Shown here: positions 1-12,733 of the stretch, piece by piece | How the letters are laid out: the number at the start of each line of letters is the position of its first letter | Numbering within the stretch: the stretch's first letter is position 1 | NCBI GenBank assembly: GCA_013399115.1 | Contig: VXAA01006069.1 | Span: 224,695 to 288,694 of the forward strand | Reading direction: 5' to 3' | Source of the DNA: Anseranas semipalmata | Lineage: Eukaryota > Chordata > Aves > Anseriformes > Anseranatidae | Length of the DNA stretch: 64,000 nucleotides | Program-made: the position numbers and the translations under genes | Notes under the pieces: generated by a model | Told to the model about the DNA's origin: nothing | What the model saw: the letters and a program-made list of their open reading frames with translations, nothing else | Databases searched by the model: none

Positions 1-3000
1 CATCCAACACTTTAGAAGCTGGGATCTGAAATGCAGTCCCAGACCATGGATGTCCTAGTTTTTCCCATACAGCACTCCTTCCTCAGATAAGTTAAAAATG
101 CAGTTTTGTAAGAAGTGACAACCAACAGCACTGAAAAAGGCCCAAAGTTTGCATGATTCATTGCAGTCACCACAGGTACGAAATTTATAGGAGGCAAAAA
201 AGCCACAGTGGAATTGACAACTTCAGCCCACGACTGGAGGAAGCAACTTCTGGAGAACAAATGGCTGGAAACAGAAATTTAACCCGATTTCTTGTGACAC
301 AGTCAATTGTGGAATAAGTGCTATAATAAACACATACTACAGCAAGAACAAAATTGCACCAGTTGCTTTCATGTTATTATACTTCCGGGTCCTCTCACAA
401 AAACTCTCCCCAGAAAATCAATAAAGCAGATTGTGCCCAGCAGTCACCCATTACAAAATTAAATCCATATGCCAACACAAAACAATGAAGAAAACAAAAC
501 TAACAAGGGATCCATTTGGCTTTGTTTGACTTTGCCTGCCAGAGAATGAGAATGCAAGGCTGGGTGTAATTTAATGCAAACCTTGGCCTATCCTGGTCAT
601 GCATATGACTGACCCTCAGGGCAAGACCATCAATTTTCTATTAAAGATCAGAGAGTTGACATATCAAAGTCAACATCTAGCTGAATAACTGCAGTAACTT
701 GATAATAATTCTTTTGTGGATTTCAGAGTGGCTTTTCGGTAAAGTATCAGAAAGGTAGCAGTTTTCAATCCTGACCCAACAAGATCTGAATATGAAATGA
801 AGGATTTGAGCTTGATCTCCCCATGATGTGAGGATGAATGTTCCGGTAAATGTTAACTTAGTGCTCTGAATAGCTCAGTAATAGATGGGTTTAGACGGTA
901 ATAGGTTTAAAATGTCAACTTATTGAATAATAATTTCATGTTGTACAAATACTACGTGTAAGAAGGGATTTGTTTTGCAAATTTTGAAATAAATGAATGG
1001 ATTTGTGATGTCCTTCACTGTTCTGGTCAGAATGTTACAAAAGAACAGAAATTAGTTTTGCTTCAATAATATCCCTCATTGTTTCCCTGTATTATTCTGA
1101 GTATATGATATAACTCATGGGTCTTGTTTACTCCTTATCCTTAAATAGTTTGATGTATGCTTTGGTCCCCCATGAGAAGAATGATAATTGTTCATTGTGC
1201 AAATAAATAGTAAGACAGTAAAAAAAAGAAACAAATTTTTCTTACAATTACCTGCCACCTAAACTCAAATGGACAATGTTGAAACATTATTCCAAACAAT
1301 TCCTACTGAAGCAAAATCCAACATAACCATCAGAATCTGAAGCAATGAAAATCCAATGCTGCCTGGTTGCTAGCACATGGATGGAGGCATTCAAGCTAAT
1401 CCCTTTTTCACAGCACACTATTTCAGCTATTGCCCCCTGTCTGGACACTGATGTTAAGCAACTTGTAGAGTATTGCTAGCCTACTTGGGAGGATGATGCC
1501 AAGCAATTGACCATATGGCATTTCGGAACATAAAGGCGTTCTGGTGGTCTTTTTATTTTTTAATTATGTTTTGTTTTATTTATTCTCAGTTTGCTTCCAA
1601 CCAAATCTCGCGTTAAGTTGCTGTCTGTGTGCACTTTCGCACTGATTTAAAAGTGATTCTCATTTCAGTTTATATAAGTTTTAATCCACTATATTTAAAA
1701 TGATACCAAATTGCCTGTTGTTTAATCCAAGCAGTTTTGTTTTCCTGACTGACCCTGAAAGCATTAATGATCTTTAACTTACTAATCAAGAAACAGATAT
1801 AAAATGAGACAAAGCTGCTCGAAAACTCATTCTTCATGAATCAGGAAGAGATGGAATAATGAGGAGGGTTAGCTAAGCTTAGTTGCTCTTTCTATTTCCT
1901 CCTAATGAGTGCCAGGAGCTGTGGGGCTCATTCCCCAGTAAGAACCTGAGCAACTTGGAGCCCCATCTTCCAGACCTACTGGAGGACTGGTGGTTGCACC
2001 AGTTGTACTCACTTATTCCATGGCCTATTTTGCACAAATAGCTTCGTGCATTCAGATTTCTTTAAATTTCCCAAAGAAGCACAGGACTTTACATCACTGG
2101 GCAAAAAACCCTGTCCCAATTTCAGGTAGAGAACTGAACTTCAAGCAGTCAAATGATTAGGGAGCACTTCAGTTAAGCATGATGCTATTCTTGGCTTCTT
2201 GATTCCAAATTGTTGGGTAGCGTTGCCACAAGGCTAAGTGTTATGTTTTAGCCTAGAATAAGCTGTAGTCATGGGCAAAGTGATTCTACGAAAATTGTCC
2301 TATGCTGAGAGAAAGAACCAAGAGCCTAAATTCCTAAGGAGACATGCCCTAACCACTCCTCTGTGGAAGTGGTAGCTTGAAAGCTGGATCCCGCTGGGAG
2401 ACATAACGGTTGGGAGTACCCAGCCATTTCTATGGGAACTGGCTGTGATACCATAAAACAAAAGACGATGATTTCTGTACAAGATCAGGCACAAAGAGCA
2501 GGGGAGAGGCTGGGTTCTGGAAGGCAGCTCTTCACTCTCATACAAATATCTTAGCGAACAATATAGGGATTACAGGAAATCATAAGCCAAGTAAACTGCT
2601 TTTTGGATAAGTATTTTCCGCTTACAAGCTGCCCCAAGGCAAAAGTTGCTCTTTAAACAGAATTTGATTTTAAGGGCAAATTTACAATTATAATTAGCTG
2701 CAAGAGCAGCCAAACCCAGAGGGAGGCCTGCACTGAGGCCCTAAGTACAGTTCCTCATGGTCTGGCAGCAACACCATGGCAGCATATTCAAGACCCCCCG
2801 TCTTGTCACCTCCCCATAAGTAACACCCTCCAGACAGCTTGTGGTAGTGCTGACAGAGGGACTCCTGCGCTCCTAGAAGAGAGCAGAGCTGGGGACATTG
2901 GCTGGAAACAAGTATATAAATAAATAAAGCTTTTTAAAGCTGATCACAGAGGTGACTAAGCTCTCAAAGAAACTAGCAGCAAAGAGTAACTTGAAAAGCT

Positions 3001-5880
3001 ACAAGGCTGAACCCCCTGTGTTTTCCCTTCCCCCAGCTCCTGCTTCAGCTTTGCCTGAAGTCTCTTTAAGTCAATTTATACACATAGCACTTCAAACTGG
3101 AGAAAAAAAAAAAAGGAAGCAAAAACCCAATCAATAAAATACAATAAAGCAGCCCTGAGAGACTTGTGGAGGAGTCAATTCTGAGAAGACAACACAATTT
3201 AAGCCCAAGATGAGCCAATCTCTACCTTAAAGGAGGATCTTGCAGAGAATGAGATGATACAGTAGCCCTGTAAGTATATTCAGCAGGAGCCAAAAAGTGA
3301 GAAGGAGGTTAAATAATTAGTGCCACTGGCACCAGCAACTTCAGCACCAGAAGAACTAAATAGAGATAGTCATTCTAATGAGCAGGAATTTTGCTTGGTT
3401 ATGTTCCAATATTACCTCTTCCCAAAATACCATAGATTTTAACATTTAATATAATCAAGAAACAGAAACAAGCAGACAGTAAAAACAGTGCCTTCTTCCT
3501 GTAAGCTATAAACTGGAGCATTACTCAGGGCTGTGGCAAGATAATATGGGAAATTGAGTAGTTTGACCACATCCCCTAAGTGGGCTGACAACTTGGAGAG
3601 TCCAAATTGCAAGCACCTGGTGAAGTTGCACCCCCACAACAGCCTGCATCACACAAACAGTATGTTATATTCGGGTTAGGAGACGTTGTATCCAAATCCA
3701 ATCACCATAACAGCCAAAAACTGTAATGGCATAAAGATAAACAGGAGATGCAGAACTGCAAGTCAAAACTCTCCGTGCTTGCGGTGCTGAGGACTCTGTC
3801 CATCCCTGCTTGCCCAAGTGACATTATAACCTGTTATGAGCACAAGTGGTTTAGATCTTTATGTGAAGGCATTGTATATACAGTAGAAGTTCAAAAGTAG
3901 ACACTGAAAAATTAGAAAATTCAGCCTTTCTCAGGAACGAAAGACCTTTCTCAAAACCCATGCCTCCTTAATTTCATCAGAAACTGATGGTAATGACTTG
4001 CACTTGAATTTCCAGGTAGAAATACACAAGCATTAATAAAATCTCTCCTAGCTGCAACATCAGTAAAACCTTTCTCTCCAGACTCTCAGCCTGCTCTAAA
4101 AGAGCAGACTGGCCAGGGATCATAAACTGCCTTCCTGAAGCCATCATCACCTTCCATGTAGAAACATAACTTCTAAGACCACACAGCAATCCTCAGGCAG
4201 CTGCAGTTACTGCAGTTTTGTCAATATTTGGACAAAAGCTTCTTCCCTCACTCCATAAAAGGAGAGGGAAAGGGAGAGATGCTGGTATTATGGGTGGAAA
4301 TAAAATAAAAGTTTCTCCTCCTTTCCTTAAACAGATGAAAGTCAAGCACCTAGACAAAGATTATCGCTGAAGAGTCAGGCTAGTGGATATACAATGCCAT
4401 AAGAAGCTGAATAGCTTCCCTTGGAGCAGCTGGTGGGTGAACCCTGGGGCAGAGGTGACAAATAAAAACAACAGTGAGCTTTATGGAGTGTTCACATTAA
4501 CCTCTGAGAAAACCCTAACAGGCTCCAAATTCTAAAAGAACTCATGCTCTTGCTTGTGCTTTCTGAGGATCCAAAGGGCAAAAATGTAGTTAATTCAAGT
4601 ACAAAGACTAAATGATCCAAGGCTTTCTCCATTAGGATGAAAGTAGGTATGAATACCTACCTAGGTGCTAACAGTATGCAGGAATACTCTCCCTGAAGTC
4701 AAAGACTGCTCTTGGCACCAGCACTACAGCTTGCATTACATAAAGATGTTCTTAAGACATGATGAAGTGTCATTACCCAAAGATCAATACTGCTCAAATA
4801 ATTACCAGCCAAACTTAGGAAAACCTGTCCCTCCACTGACAAGAAAATCTGGACAGTGGGATCTGCCTTAGAATAGAATTTTTCATGACAATTCAGTAAG
4901 AGTCCAAAAAATATATACCCTAGAAGGTATATATATAACTTCAGGGTTTTTTTTTTTCATGTTACAATCAGATTTTTCTTGTTAGCAAACAACACACTTT
5001 TCCAAAGACTAGAAAGGACACCCACCACATTAGACAAGAATCAAAACAAAACCTTTCATCTAGAGGAAAAGCTACATATGTAAGACGGCCAGCCCCAGCA
5101 CCTTTGTGATGCAGATGACATTTGGACAATGCAGAATATAGGCCATGAAGTCTTGCCTGGCCACATCCTCTAACCTCCACAAACATGTCTTCTGTAACAG
5201 AGCAGCCTGCCACTTGGAAGTTAATTATTAGTATCCAAAGGCCTCCTTCTATTGCTCGTATTATATATGCAAGGCTCATCCCTTGGCAGAATCTAACATC
5301 TATTTTTTCCATTCTTGAAAATAAAGCTACATCAACAGGGCAAAGCCTGCAGTGCCATCTTCCTCCTCTCTGCCTACCACAGTCAGTGCCTCGGGCAGCA
5401 CTGGAGAGAGTCAAGGATTACAATGAGAAGCACCATAACAGCTACAAGGCTAGCCCCAAGGATGTGCGTGTGTTGTCACGAGTGCAGGTTTGGGCACATC
5501 TGCCTAGGCTCTACGTCAGCGAAGCTACAAAGCTAGCATTTAGCCTGTTTCTTCAAATAGTCCATAGACATTAAACACATCCTGCATAGTATATGAAAAT
5601 CAGGTATTTTTTCCACACCAAGTAATGCAGAATTTATACAGGAATGCTACACAGTTACCAAATGAGCATTCAAGCTACAGAAAAACAAAAATTGCACAGC
5701 TGAAGTCATCAAGCCATATTTTTAGCTGCAGACTTGTTAAACCCACATTCATTTGCCTCCACAAAAATATTTCATTCTCTTTGATTAACAAATCTTTCTT
5801 AAATGAGGTTCAGTCCTACACAAATGTAAAATGGATATGTGTTTTTTTTTAAAGCAGTGAAACTTATTTGCATTTCAGCA
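1..5880. other. Intergenic DNA downstream of ZNF326, no gene supported
   Basis: AT-rich sequence with scattered short open frames on both strands. The longest is 148 codons at 4968-5414, minus, overlapped by a 129-codon plus frame; neither shows a recognisable domain, splice context or poly(A) arrangement. No repeat family was recognised by eye. Confidence 0.6.
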
Positions 5881-6049
5881 CATCAGTATATCTATAGGAC
5901 AACTCTAATGAAAGGCTCAGCTCTTCCAGATTATTTGGTCTCTATGTTGGTTTTGCTGGCACATATAAAGTTAACTTAAAAAAATGAAGGCAAACCAGGG
6001 ATCCATAGGTAATCTAAGAAGCACAACATTCATGCTTGTTTATATCAGT

Positions 6050-6150
6050 ATTTTCAGCTAGTACATATCCATAATTTATTTGCAAACAAATTAATTAATG
6101 TTTCAGCAGCTGTTTGCAGCCAGTCTGTGATCTAGTTTAAACAGAGATGA
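6050..6150. promoter_or_regulatory. Candidate conserved non-coding element (TTAATTAAT and TTTGCAGCC region)
   Basis: Unique, non-repetitive AT-rich sequence containing AAATTAATTAATG (tandem homeodomain cores) followed by GCAGCTGTTTGCAGCC. The CAGCTG is an E-box. The texture resembles developmental enhancers, but conservation cannot be tested here. Confidence 0.25.
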
Positions 6151-6714
6151 CACTTATTTTTATTCCACATGGGCAATTTCGAGTACTCATAGATTATATT
6201 CTTACTATCAGTCCAAATGATAAAAGAGTAGTGAATCCTGAAACAGCATAGCTGACTTTATAAGATCAGTGCGCTTCCACATATCCAGTTATTCCCTAAT
6301 GCCATCTTTCCTGTGTTATCTTTTAATTAAGGCTGCATAATGCTGGTTTATAAACAAATCTCTAAGTAAGATCAAAAACTGACATATTTTAAATGTTTTT
6401 CATTCTCTAGTTTGTGGTCTCTTGGGGGTGTTATTCTAAAATGTACATCTCTGTATGAAATGACTTTATTGCATTGTGTATAATGAAAAGAAATGTTTGA
6501 ATATTGTTCTGTAACCTGACAACGAACAAACAAATGAAAGAACAAATGCTGGGTAGCGTAAAAGATAAGCTTAGTATACAGTAGGTAGATCACTGCAGAA
6601 AACATTAGTATACTTCATGATTTTATTTCTCATTTAGGAAAAAAAAAAAAAAAAAAAGACTACAAGGTACAAAATCCCCAAAGCCTCGGTAGGCTAAATT
6701 TCCTCCTTCTTCTT

Positions 6715-6905
6715 TGAACAGACTACACAGATTTTGTTGACTAATTGAGATCAATCCCAGTTGTAAGTCGCCTTGCTATCCTACAGCTTTAATTAAGCTA
6801 CCGGAGGGAGTTGTTTATCAATTAACACTTGTTACAAATTATTAGTAATTATATGGACTTTGTGTATATACTTCAGCCAGTAAAGACTGAGCCATACTTC
6901 CTGTG
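6715..6905. promoter_or_regulatory. Candidate homeodomain-rich enhancer / conserved non-coding element
   Basis: Dense TAAT cores in about 120 bases: CTAATTGAG, TTTAATTAAGC, TCAATTAACA and ATTAGTAATTATA. They are separated by unique sequence such as GTTGTAAGTCGCCTTGCTAT and GCTACCGGAGGGAG. It carries no repeat signature. The distal position downstream of ZNF326, toward where BARHL2 lies in mammals, makes a developmental enhancer plausible. This is inference. Confidence 0.35.
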
Positions 6906-7214
6906 ACAGAAATTAATTCAGAGATAATGAATAATATTTTTCTTACAAAAAACAATCAGCACAAAAAATATGGAAATTAGATTGGTGTAGGAAGACCTCA
7001 CGTAATCCATGGTATTACTTTTAAATAAGTGCAACAAATTTTGACATATCTTGTGCATAAAAGTAGGCAATTACACTAGTTGAAGTTAGTCAAACTTTTT
7101 AAACAATGGTAGCTTTCTTTAATGGGTTGCATACATTTCCTTTTTGAGTAACAAACATCTTAAATAAGGAACATTATGTAAAAGTTGATAATGTATTCAA
7201 ACATTAAAGCTACC

Positions 7215-7295
7215 TATTGCTCTGTGCAGTACATTCTGTGATAATTTTAATTGGCTTAATTGAGATGCACAAGTCTGATTAATGTTTAATTCCTT
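7215..7295. promoter_or_regulatory. Candidate homeodomain-site cluster
   Basis: Five TAAT/ATTA cores in about 60 bases: GATAATTTT, TTAATTGG, CTTAATTGAG, GATTAATG and TTTAATTCC. They are about 500 bases from the similar cluster at 6715-6905. Random AT-rich DNA can produce some of these, so confidence is low. Confidence 0.25.
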
Positions 7296-10200
7296 TATAT
7301 TAAAAAAGAGAGAGTCAAGTAGTTCGACATTTCTTCAATTATGTTAGATCTTTCTAGACTTCAAAGGAATGTTACAGTAGACAGCCAGATACTGGATGAA
7401 CTGATTAAAGAATAAAGACTGCTCATTATAATCTAAGAGTACAAAATTGGTTTGTGTTGCCTTTGAAAGTTGAAATTAAGAGCAGTTGAGCTAAAATTCA
7501 AGCTACAGTAATTAACCCAATTTATAGCCATCTTTGCTTACCTGGTTGACTAAGATTAGTCATTTGAAACAATCCACTAGATTCACTGGTTCATTTATAA
7601 TTCATTTTATGACCAATGAGATGTATTTTTCCCCTACTGAAACCTTAATTTGAGACACAGATTTAGTGCCTCTACTTAATTTGTTTTTAATTACTTAGGA
7701 TAGAACCTTGCTAATTCACATTGATGAGTAGAGAGTCTGTTCAGTGATCAGTGATTTTTTTTTTTCCTATTTTTGAGTATATAAGAAGACCACAAAATAC
7801 TTTGGCATAACAGAAGTGTTGCATTATAAAAACAAGTACCTTACAGTAAATTTTACATCAGTACCACAGTTGCTCTTTGCTAATACAGTTTACTGTCAAG
7901 CAGAAAGATACAGTCTGTTCCTGTAGGATGTGTGTGGATAAATAGAAACTACTGGGCACAAAAGGGATAACTGAACTTTTACTGTAACATTAAAGGAAGC
8001 AGCAGCAAGGTCTCTTTCTTTAGAACTAGCCTGTATTACCAGGAGTTTAAGTTTCTCTCTATTGGCAATAAACACTAAATCTACTGATTTTAGAAGATCT
8101 TGTTTTTTTTGACCACAATAGCAACATGAAAAGCAAAGGCACTGCGCTTGACTGAAGTCAGACTCACTGAGGTCTAAATTATTTGCTCTCTGCAATATTT
8201 CACTAAGAGGAAGAAAATAAAATAACCTAACAAATTTTATAATAATGAATTGGCTTATGAATAGAACTGCACTTAAATAATTCAGAAAATAGAATATGAG
8301 CACTAAAAAAGGAGTCAAAAAAGCAAAGAGGTAGCCTGTTTAGCCAACTGAAAGCAACTATCTGTTACAGAGTGTATTTGATAATCATGCTAATGATTTG
8401 ATCAAGACTGCTATACACTTGGGCTTACATGAGAGCCCTACACACAGCAACAGGCATATGAGCTAAATGAAAACACCCCCATACTAACCAACAAGGTCTG
8501 CAAAATTGAAAGTAATAATAGAGGAATAGAAGCTTTTCATATGCAAACAGTACAGTGGCTAAGGGCATGCCAGAATGCAGTCAAAACCTTTGAATACAAT
8601 ATTTTTTGACAATACTTGTTAAATGTAACCGAACATGAAAAGATATCACAACACCAGATAGTTTCTCATCTTATGAAAACTCTCAGAGTTCTATTGACAT
8701 TAGTTGAAGCAACGATAATTTTCATACTCCTAGAAGACTATGCCCAGCTGTTCATAGCATCTCACTAGTATGCTGTTACATTAGAGATATAATTGTAGCT
8801 AAGTGATGCCAACTGCCTATTCACCACAGAGAAGAGGGATTTTGTTTTTTCCCCTTTTCCACATTAAAGCAGAAGCTTATCACTCAGATACTGAAGTGGC
8901 CTCTTTCTGTAATACTGTATGGCCACTTTCTCTGGACTATCAGATTTATAATTAAGAAAAATTAAATGCAAACAATTATAACATCAAACCTGCAACCATT
9001 GACCCTGCCATTACAAATACTTAATTGAATTTGTATAGGAAGGCAAGTGCCAGCTACTATAACTCTTGAAAAGAAAGATAGCTTCATTTCTGAAGGATAA
9101 TGAATCAGTACTGAAGCAGACTGACAGCCCCAAATCTTAACTATTGCAACAAAAAGACTACAGGACATGATTACTTAAATAAGGTGATCGGTACACCAGA
9201 GCTAGAAGGAGATATTTTTGACAGACAAATTACTCCAGGGAAGCTCTTTTTAACCTCTCTCTCTCTCAAAAAAAAAATTACTAGAACTTTGTCTTGTCTG
9301 TGTCGGTATACTGTAGCACTGAATCAGATTCAGGAACTAGCTGCTTCTGCTGGAACACTCTCTACCACATCACTGCATGGTGCTTGAATCTTTGGCTGGC
9401 AAGGCTGACAGCTACTCCTTCATGTTTCCACTGCTCATTGCAGCAGTGATGGATGCCACGTAACATACAATTCCACAGCCCATTGTTATGAAAGCATCCT
9501 CCTTCTCTGGTATCACAGAAAACAGGCACATTTTCTCCATATTTAGGGCTCTTCTTACAAGTTACGATAATCTGACATTTCCTGCCTTCTTTCAATAACA
9601 TGGTTATTTTACCACCTCACTTGGGAGACAAGTAAGTTCCCCATACAGATTGATGATTTACATCTATAAAAGTAGTGATCAGGTGAAAGACTTCTCTTAC
9701 CCAGTTATATTTTAACCCTGCACTGTGTAGTTCTGCAAATGGAATCTATGAAGGCTCTGAAAGCCTTTTCTCATAATAGCCGTTCTGTATGTGAAAGGAA
9801 AAGATTCTTCTCAGATTTTAATAAAGTGCTTGTATGGCATTTGTAATACCTTATTAGATCATATGGCCATGACAGGGTTTATATTTTTGCATAATACTCA
9901 TTTCTTTGGATGAACTGCGCAAGTTAAGTATGGTAATCCACACTCTTGCCCTGTCAGCCTCTCCACTGGCCCAATCTCTCCTTCCCTTTATGTAACAAGA
10001 GCGATCTGGCCTTCACCACAACACCTGGCTTCAGATCTTAATTAAATTAAATTAAGCAGACCAAGGGGCACAGTGCTCACATGAGATCTCTGAGTACCAG
10101 GGGATAGCAAAAGTGTTGGTTAGTCCAGAGAAGGCATTCATCTTTCTGCAACAATGCTACAACCTGTCTTTAAGAAATTTCTCATGATGTCTCTTGGACA

Positions 10201-12693
10201 TAAAGCAGAACATGAAGATATAAAGGATATTCGCCAACTGCAATTAAATAAAATAATTTACATTCTTATTCCTAAACCCTGAGTGTCAGTGTATCCTCTT
10301 AAAGAGATACCATCTTTCATCCTAGAGCCAGCTATATTTTTTTTGATGGGAGATATGCAATACAAAATTTTTAAGCACTGGGAATCCTTTGGAAGGTAAG
10401 ATGCTATTTAATAAGTAAGCTGATCAACATCTACCTTTGTTTTGTCACTGCCTGATCTGCCAAATTACATGTTGCAAGAACAAAAGCAGCAGACAAACTT
10501 TCAGTACCATCCTATCTATTCTATATGTTCAGCAGATAATGGGAAGTGCTTGCAGCCATAGGAATGCTCACTTGGTTAATATGGTAGAGAACAAGCAGCT
10601 AGGCTACAAGTTCTGCACTCATCCACCTGCGGCAGGGAGCTCTAGCAGATTTCACATTTAATTGTGAAGTTTTCTTATCTGCTCAAAAATGTTCCTGAAC
10701 TACACAGTACCTTTGAATTTTCATCGTTGGCTGAATCTGACAAAACTCTTGGTATCATATCTCTCTCTCACTCATCTTGAGCAGATCTTGTTACTGCAGA
10801 TTAGAACTTGTTAAAGATTAATTCTTAAAGCATCCTCAAGCTTTCTTTTCCAACAAAGGAAACATCAATTATAGGCTCACACATAAACTTTGCCCCTATC
10901 TTGAATACTTGCTGCCCTTTATAAATCTTAGATTTCTTCCCCTTGTGTATGTTCAAAGGAGAGATTTTATTGCCTCCAGGGGTTGTTAAACTGATTGCAA
11001 TACCACGTATTTAGAGCAGTTCAGTGGGAATTAAGCTGGTTCAATGCTGTCAGACCTAGAATATAGCTGTCAAATAGCATTACAAGTAAAACACCCTTGA
11101 TAAGAAATAATGACCAAATGTCAATCTGTTTTTTACCAGCAGTACTACAGACTTAGCCTGCCAATGAAAAATACAATATTTTGCACATTACAGTAGCTAT
11201 GCTTTAGTTAAGCTATACAGTAAAGGGTGTTTCAGTCTTTCAATTTAACTTATTTTTAAATGATACAGTTTGATCACAAAATGTCTCAGACCTACCTTGG
11301 GTTCAAAGCAGTAATGTTTAAAGTCATGCTTTAACCTCTCTCTCTCCTGTTAAAAAAAAGCATTAAAAATTAATTAATCATATTTCCTAAATGTTAGGCA
11401 TAGAGAAATTAAAACAGCCAATTTGGCTTAGAGATCCATTATGCTGTTGCAGCATAAAGCTTCAAGTTCTGGATATCCATAACTTCACACTACAATACAA
11501 CCCACTAGGGTACTGCTATTTTTCAGATTTATGAATTGTTTTTTTAATGACAGCATTATGTACAAAATTACTACATTTCTTATGATTTCTTTTGCAGATC
11601 CAAATATTTGTCACTTAAATGAGGAACTAACATGCAATAAGTATTCTAATACTTAAATACTATTCTTATTCTAATATGTAAATACTACTCTAGCACTTAA
11701 ATCATCAGGTGATAATACATCATCTAAAAACGTGTACTCATTTTTATAGAGCTAAAAACATATGAAATTTTCATAAACAATGAGACTTTAAAACCTAAAA
11801 TAAAATATCTAGACACAACTTCAGTTGCATTTATTGAAATGTGGTTCAAAATAACACGTGAAAACTTGGTTTAGATAAAGCAGGAGATATCTCAAAATGC
11901 CTGCAATGATTCTGGGGCACAGTTCCAGCCAAAACAAGTATTTTAAGATTTTGTCAATGAGGGATGGATGATATACAAAGAAAGAACAAGGGAAATCTAA
12001 TGTAATGTCCTTCAAAAAGGCATTTTAAAACTGAGTATGGTATACAGTTCCTCGGAAACCGTTGATGAATGAATAAATAATGGAAGGAAGACAAAACACA
12101 ATCCAAACTCCAAAGCACAGTAAGACCAAGTATGTGGAAACCAAATTACCCTTTCCATGGCATTCAAAGCAGGCACCTGTTGACAGCAATGAAAGCCCCA
12201 GCATATATATAATTAGTGCAATATGCTTAAAACAGTATTAACATTTTGACAGAAACATACAAAAATACTACAAAAGAAAATACAGAGGAATGTTAGTATT
12301 GTCTCCCAACTTAAATCTAAAAACTACTTTCCAACTCTGAAACACACAATCGGAGCACAGATGGCATCCTTGTTTACTACCTTCAAACTTGCACCTGACT
12401 TTTACATTTTGTAAACTTCTTGCCCCACATTTATTAATCCACTATGAAAGAAAGAAGCCAAATTAATAACTACCCGAGGAGAATCTGAAAGAAACTTGCA
12501 AACAACTGAAAGAGTGTGGTTTTAACTATGCATATAGAGGGCAAAGAGGACAAGACCGAGGAACCACCCCTACTCTGACAGCTTCAATTAGACTGTATAA
12601 AATCTGAACACACCTATACAATTCCTTGTCTTGAATGAACCTACATGATATGAAAGCTTACTCTCAAAATGGGTCAGAACATTTGTTCTAGAA

Positions 12694-12695
<2 letters not shown>

Positions 12696-12729
<34 letters not shown>
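12696..12729. repeat. Poly(T) tract, 34 bases
   Basis: Uninterrupted T run, followed 35 bases later by a single undetermined base (N at 12765). This suggests sequencing difficulty at the homopolymer. It may be the reverse-strand tail of a retroposed copy, but no body was recognised. Confidence 0.9.

Positions 12730-12733
<4 letters not shown>

Noticed and set aside
4968..5574. Overlapping 148-codon minus and 129-codon plus frames
   Set aside because: No domain, splice context or coding bias recognised; two long frames on opposite strands at the same place more likely reflect a local lack of stops.
7896..8318. 140-codon minus frame with a hydrophobic start
   Set aside because: Phe/Leu/Ile-rich composition is typical of AT-rich chance frames; no family recognised.
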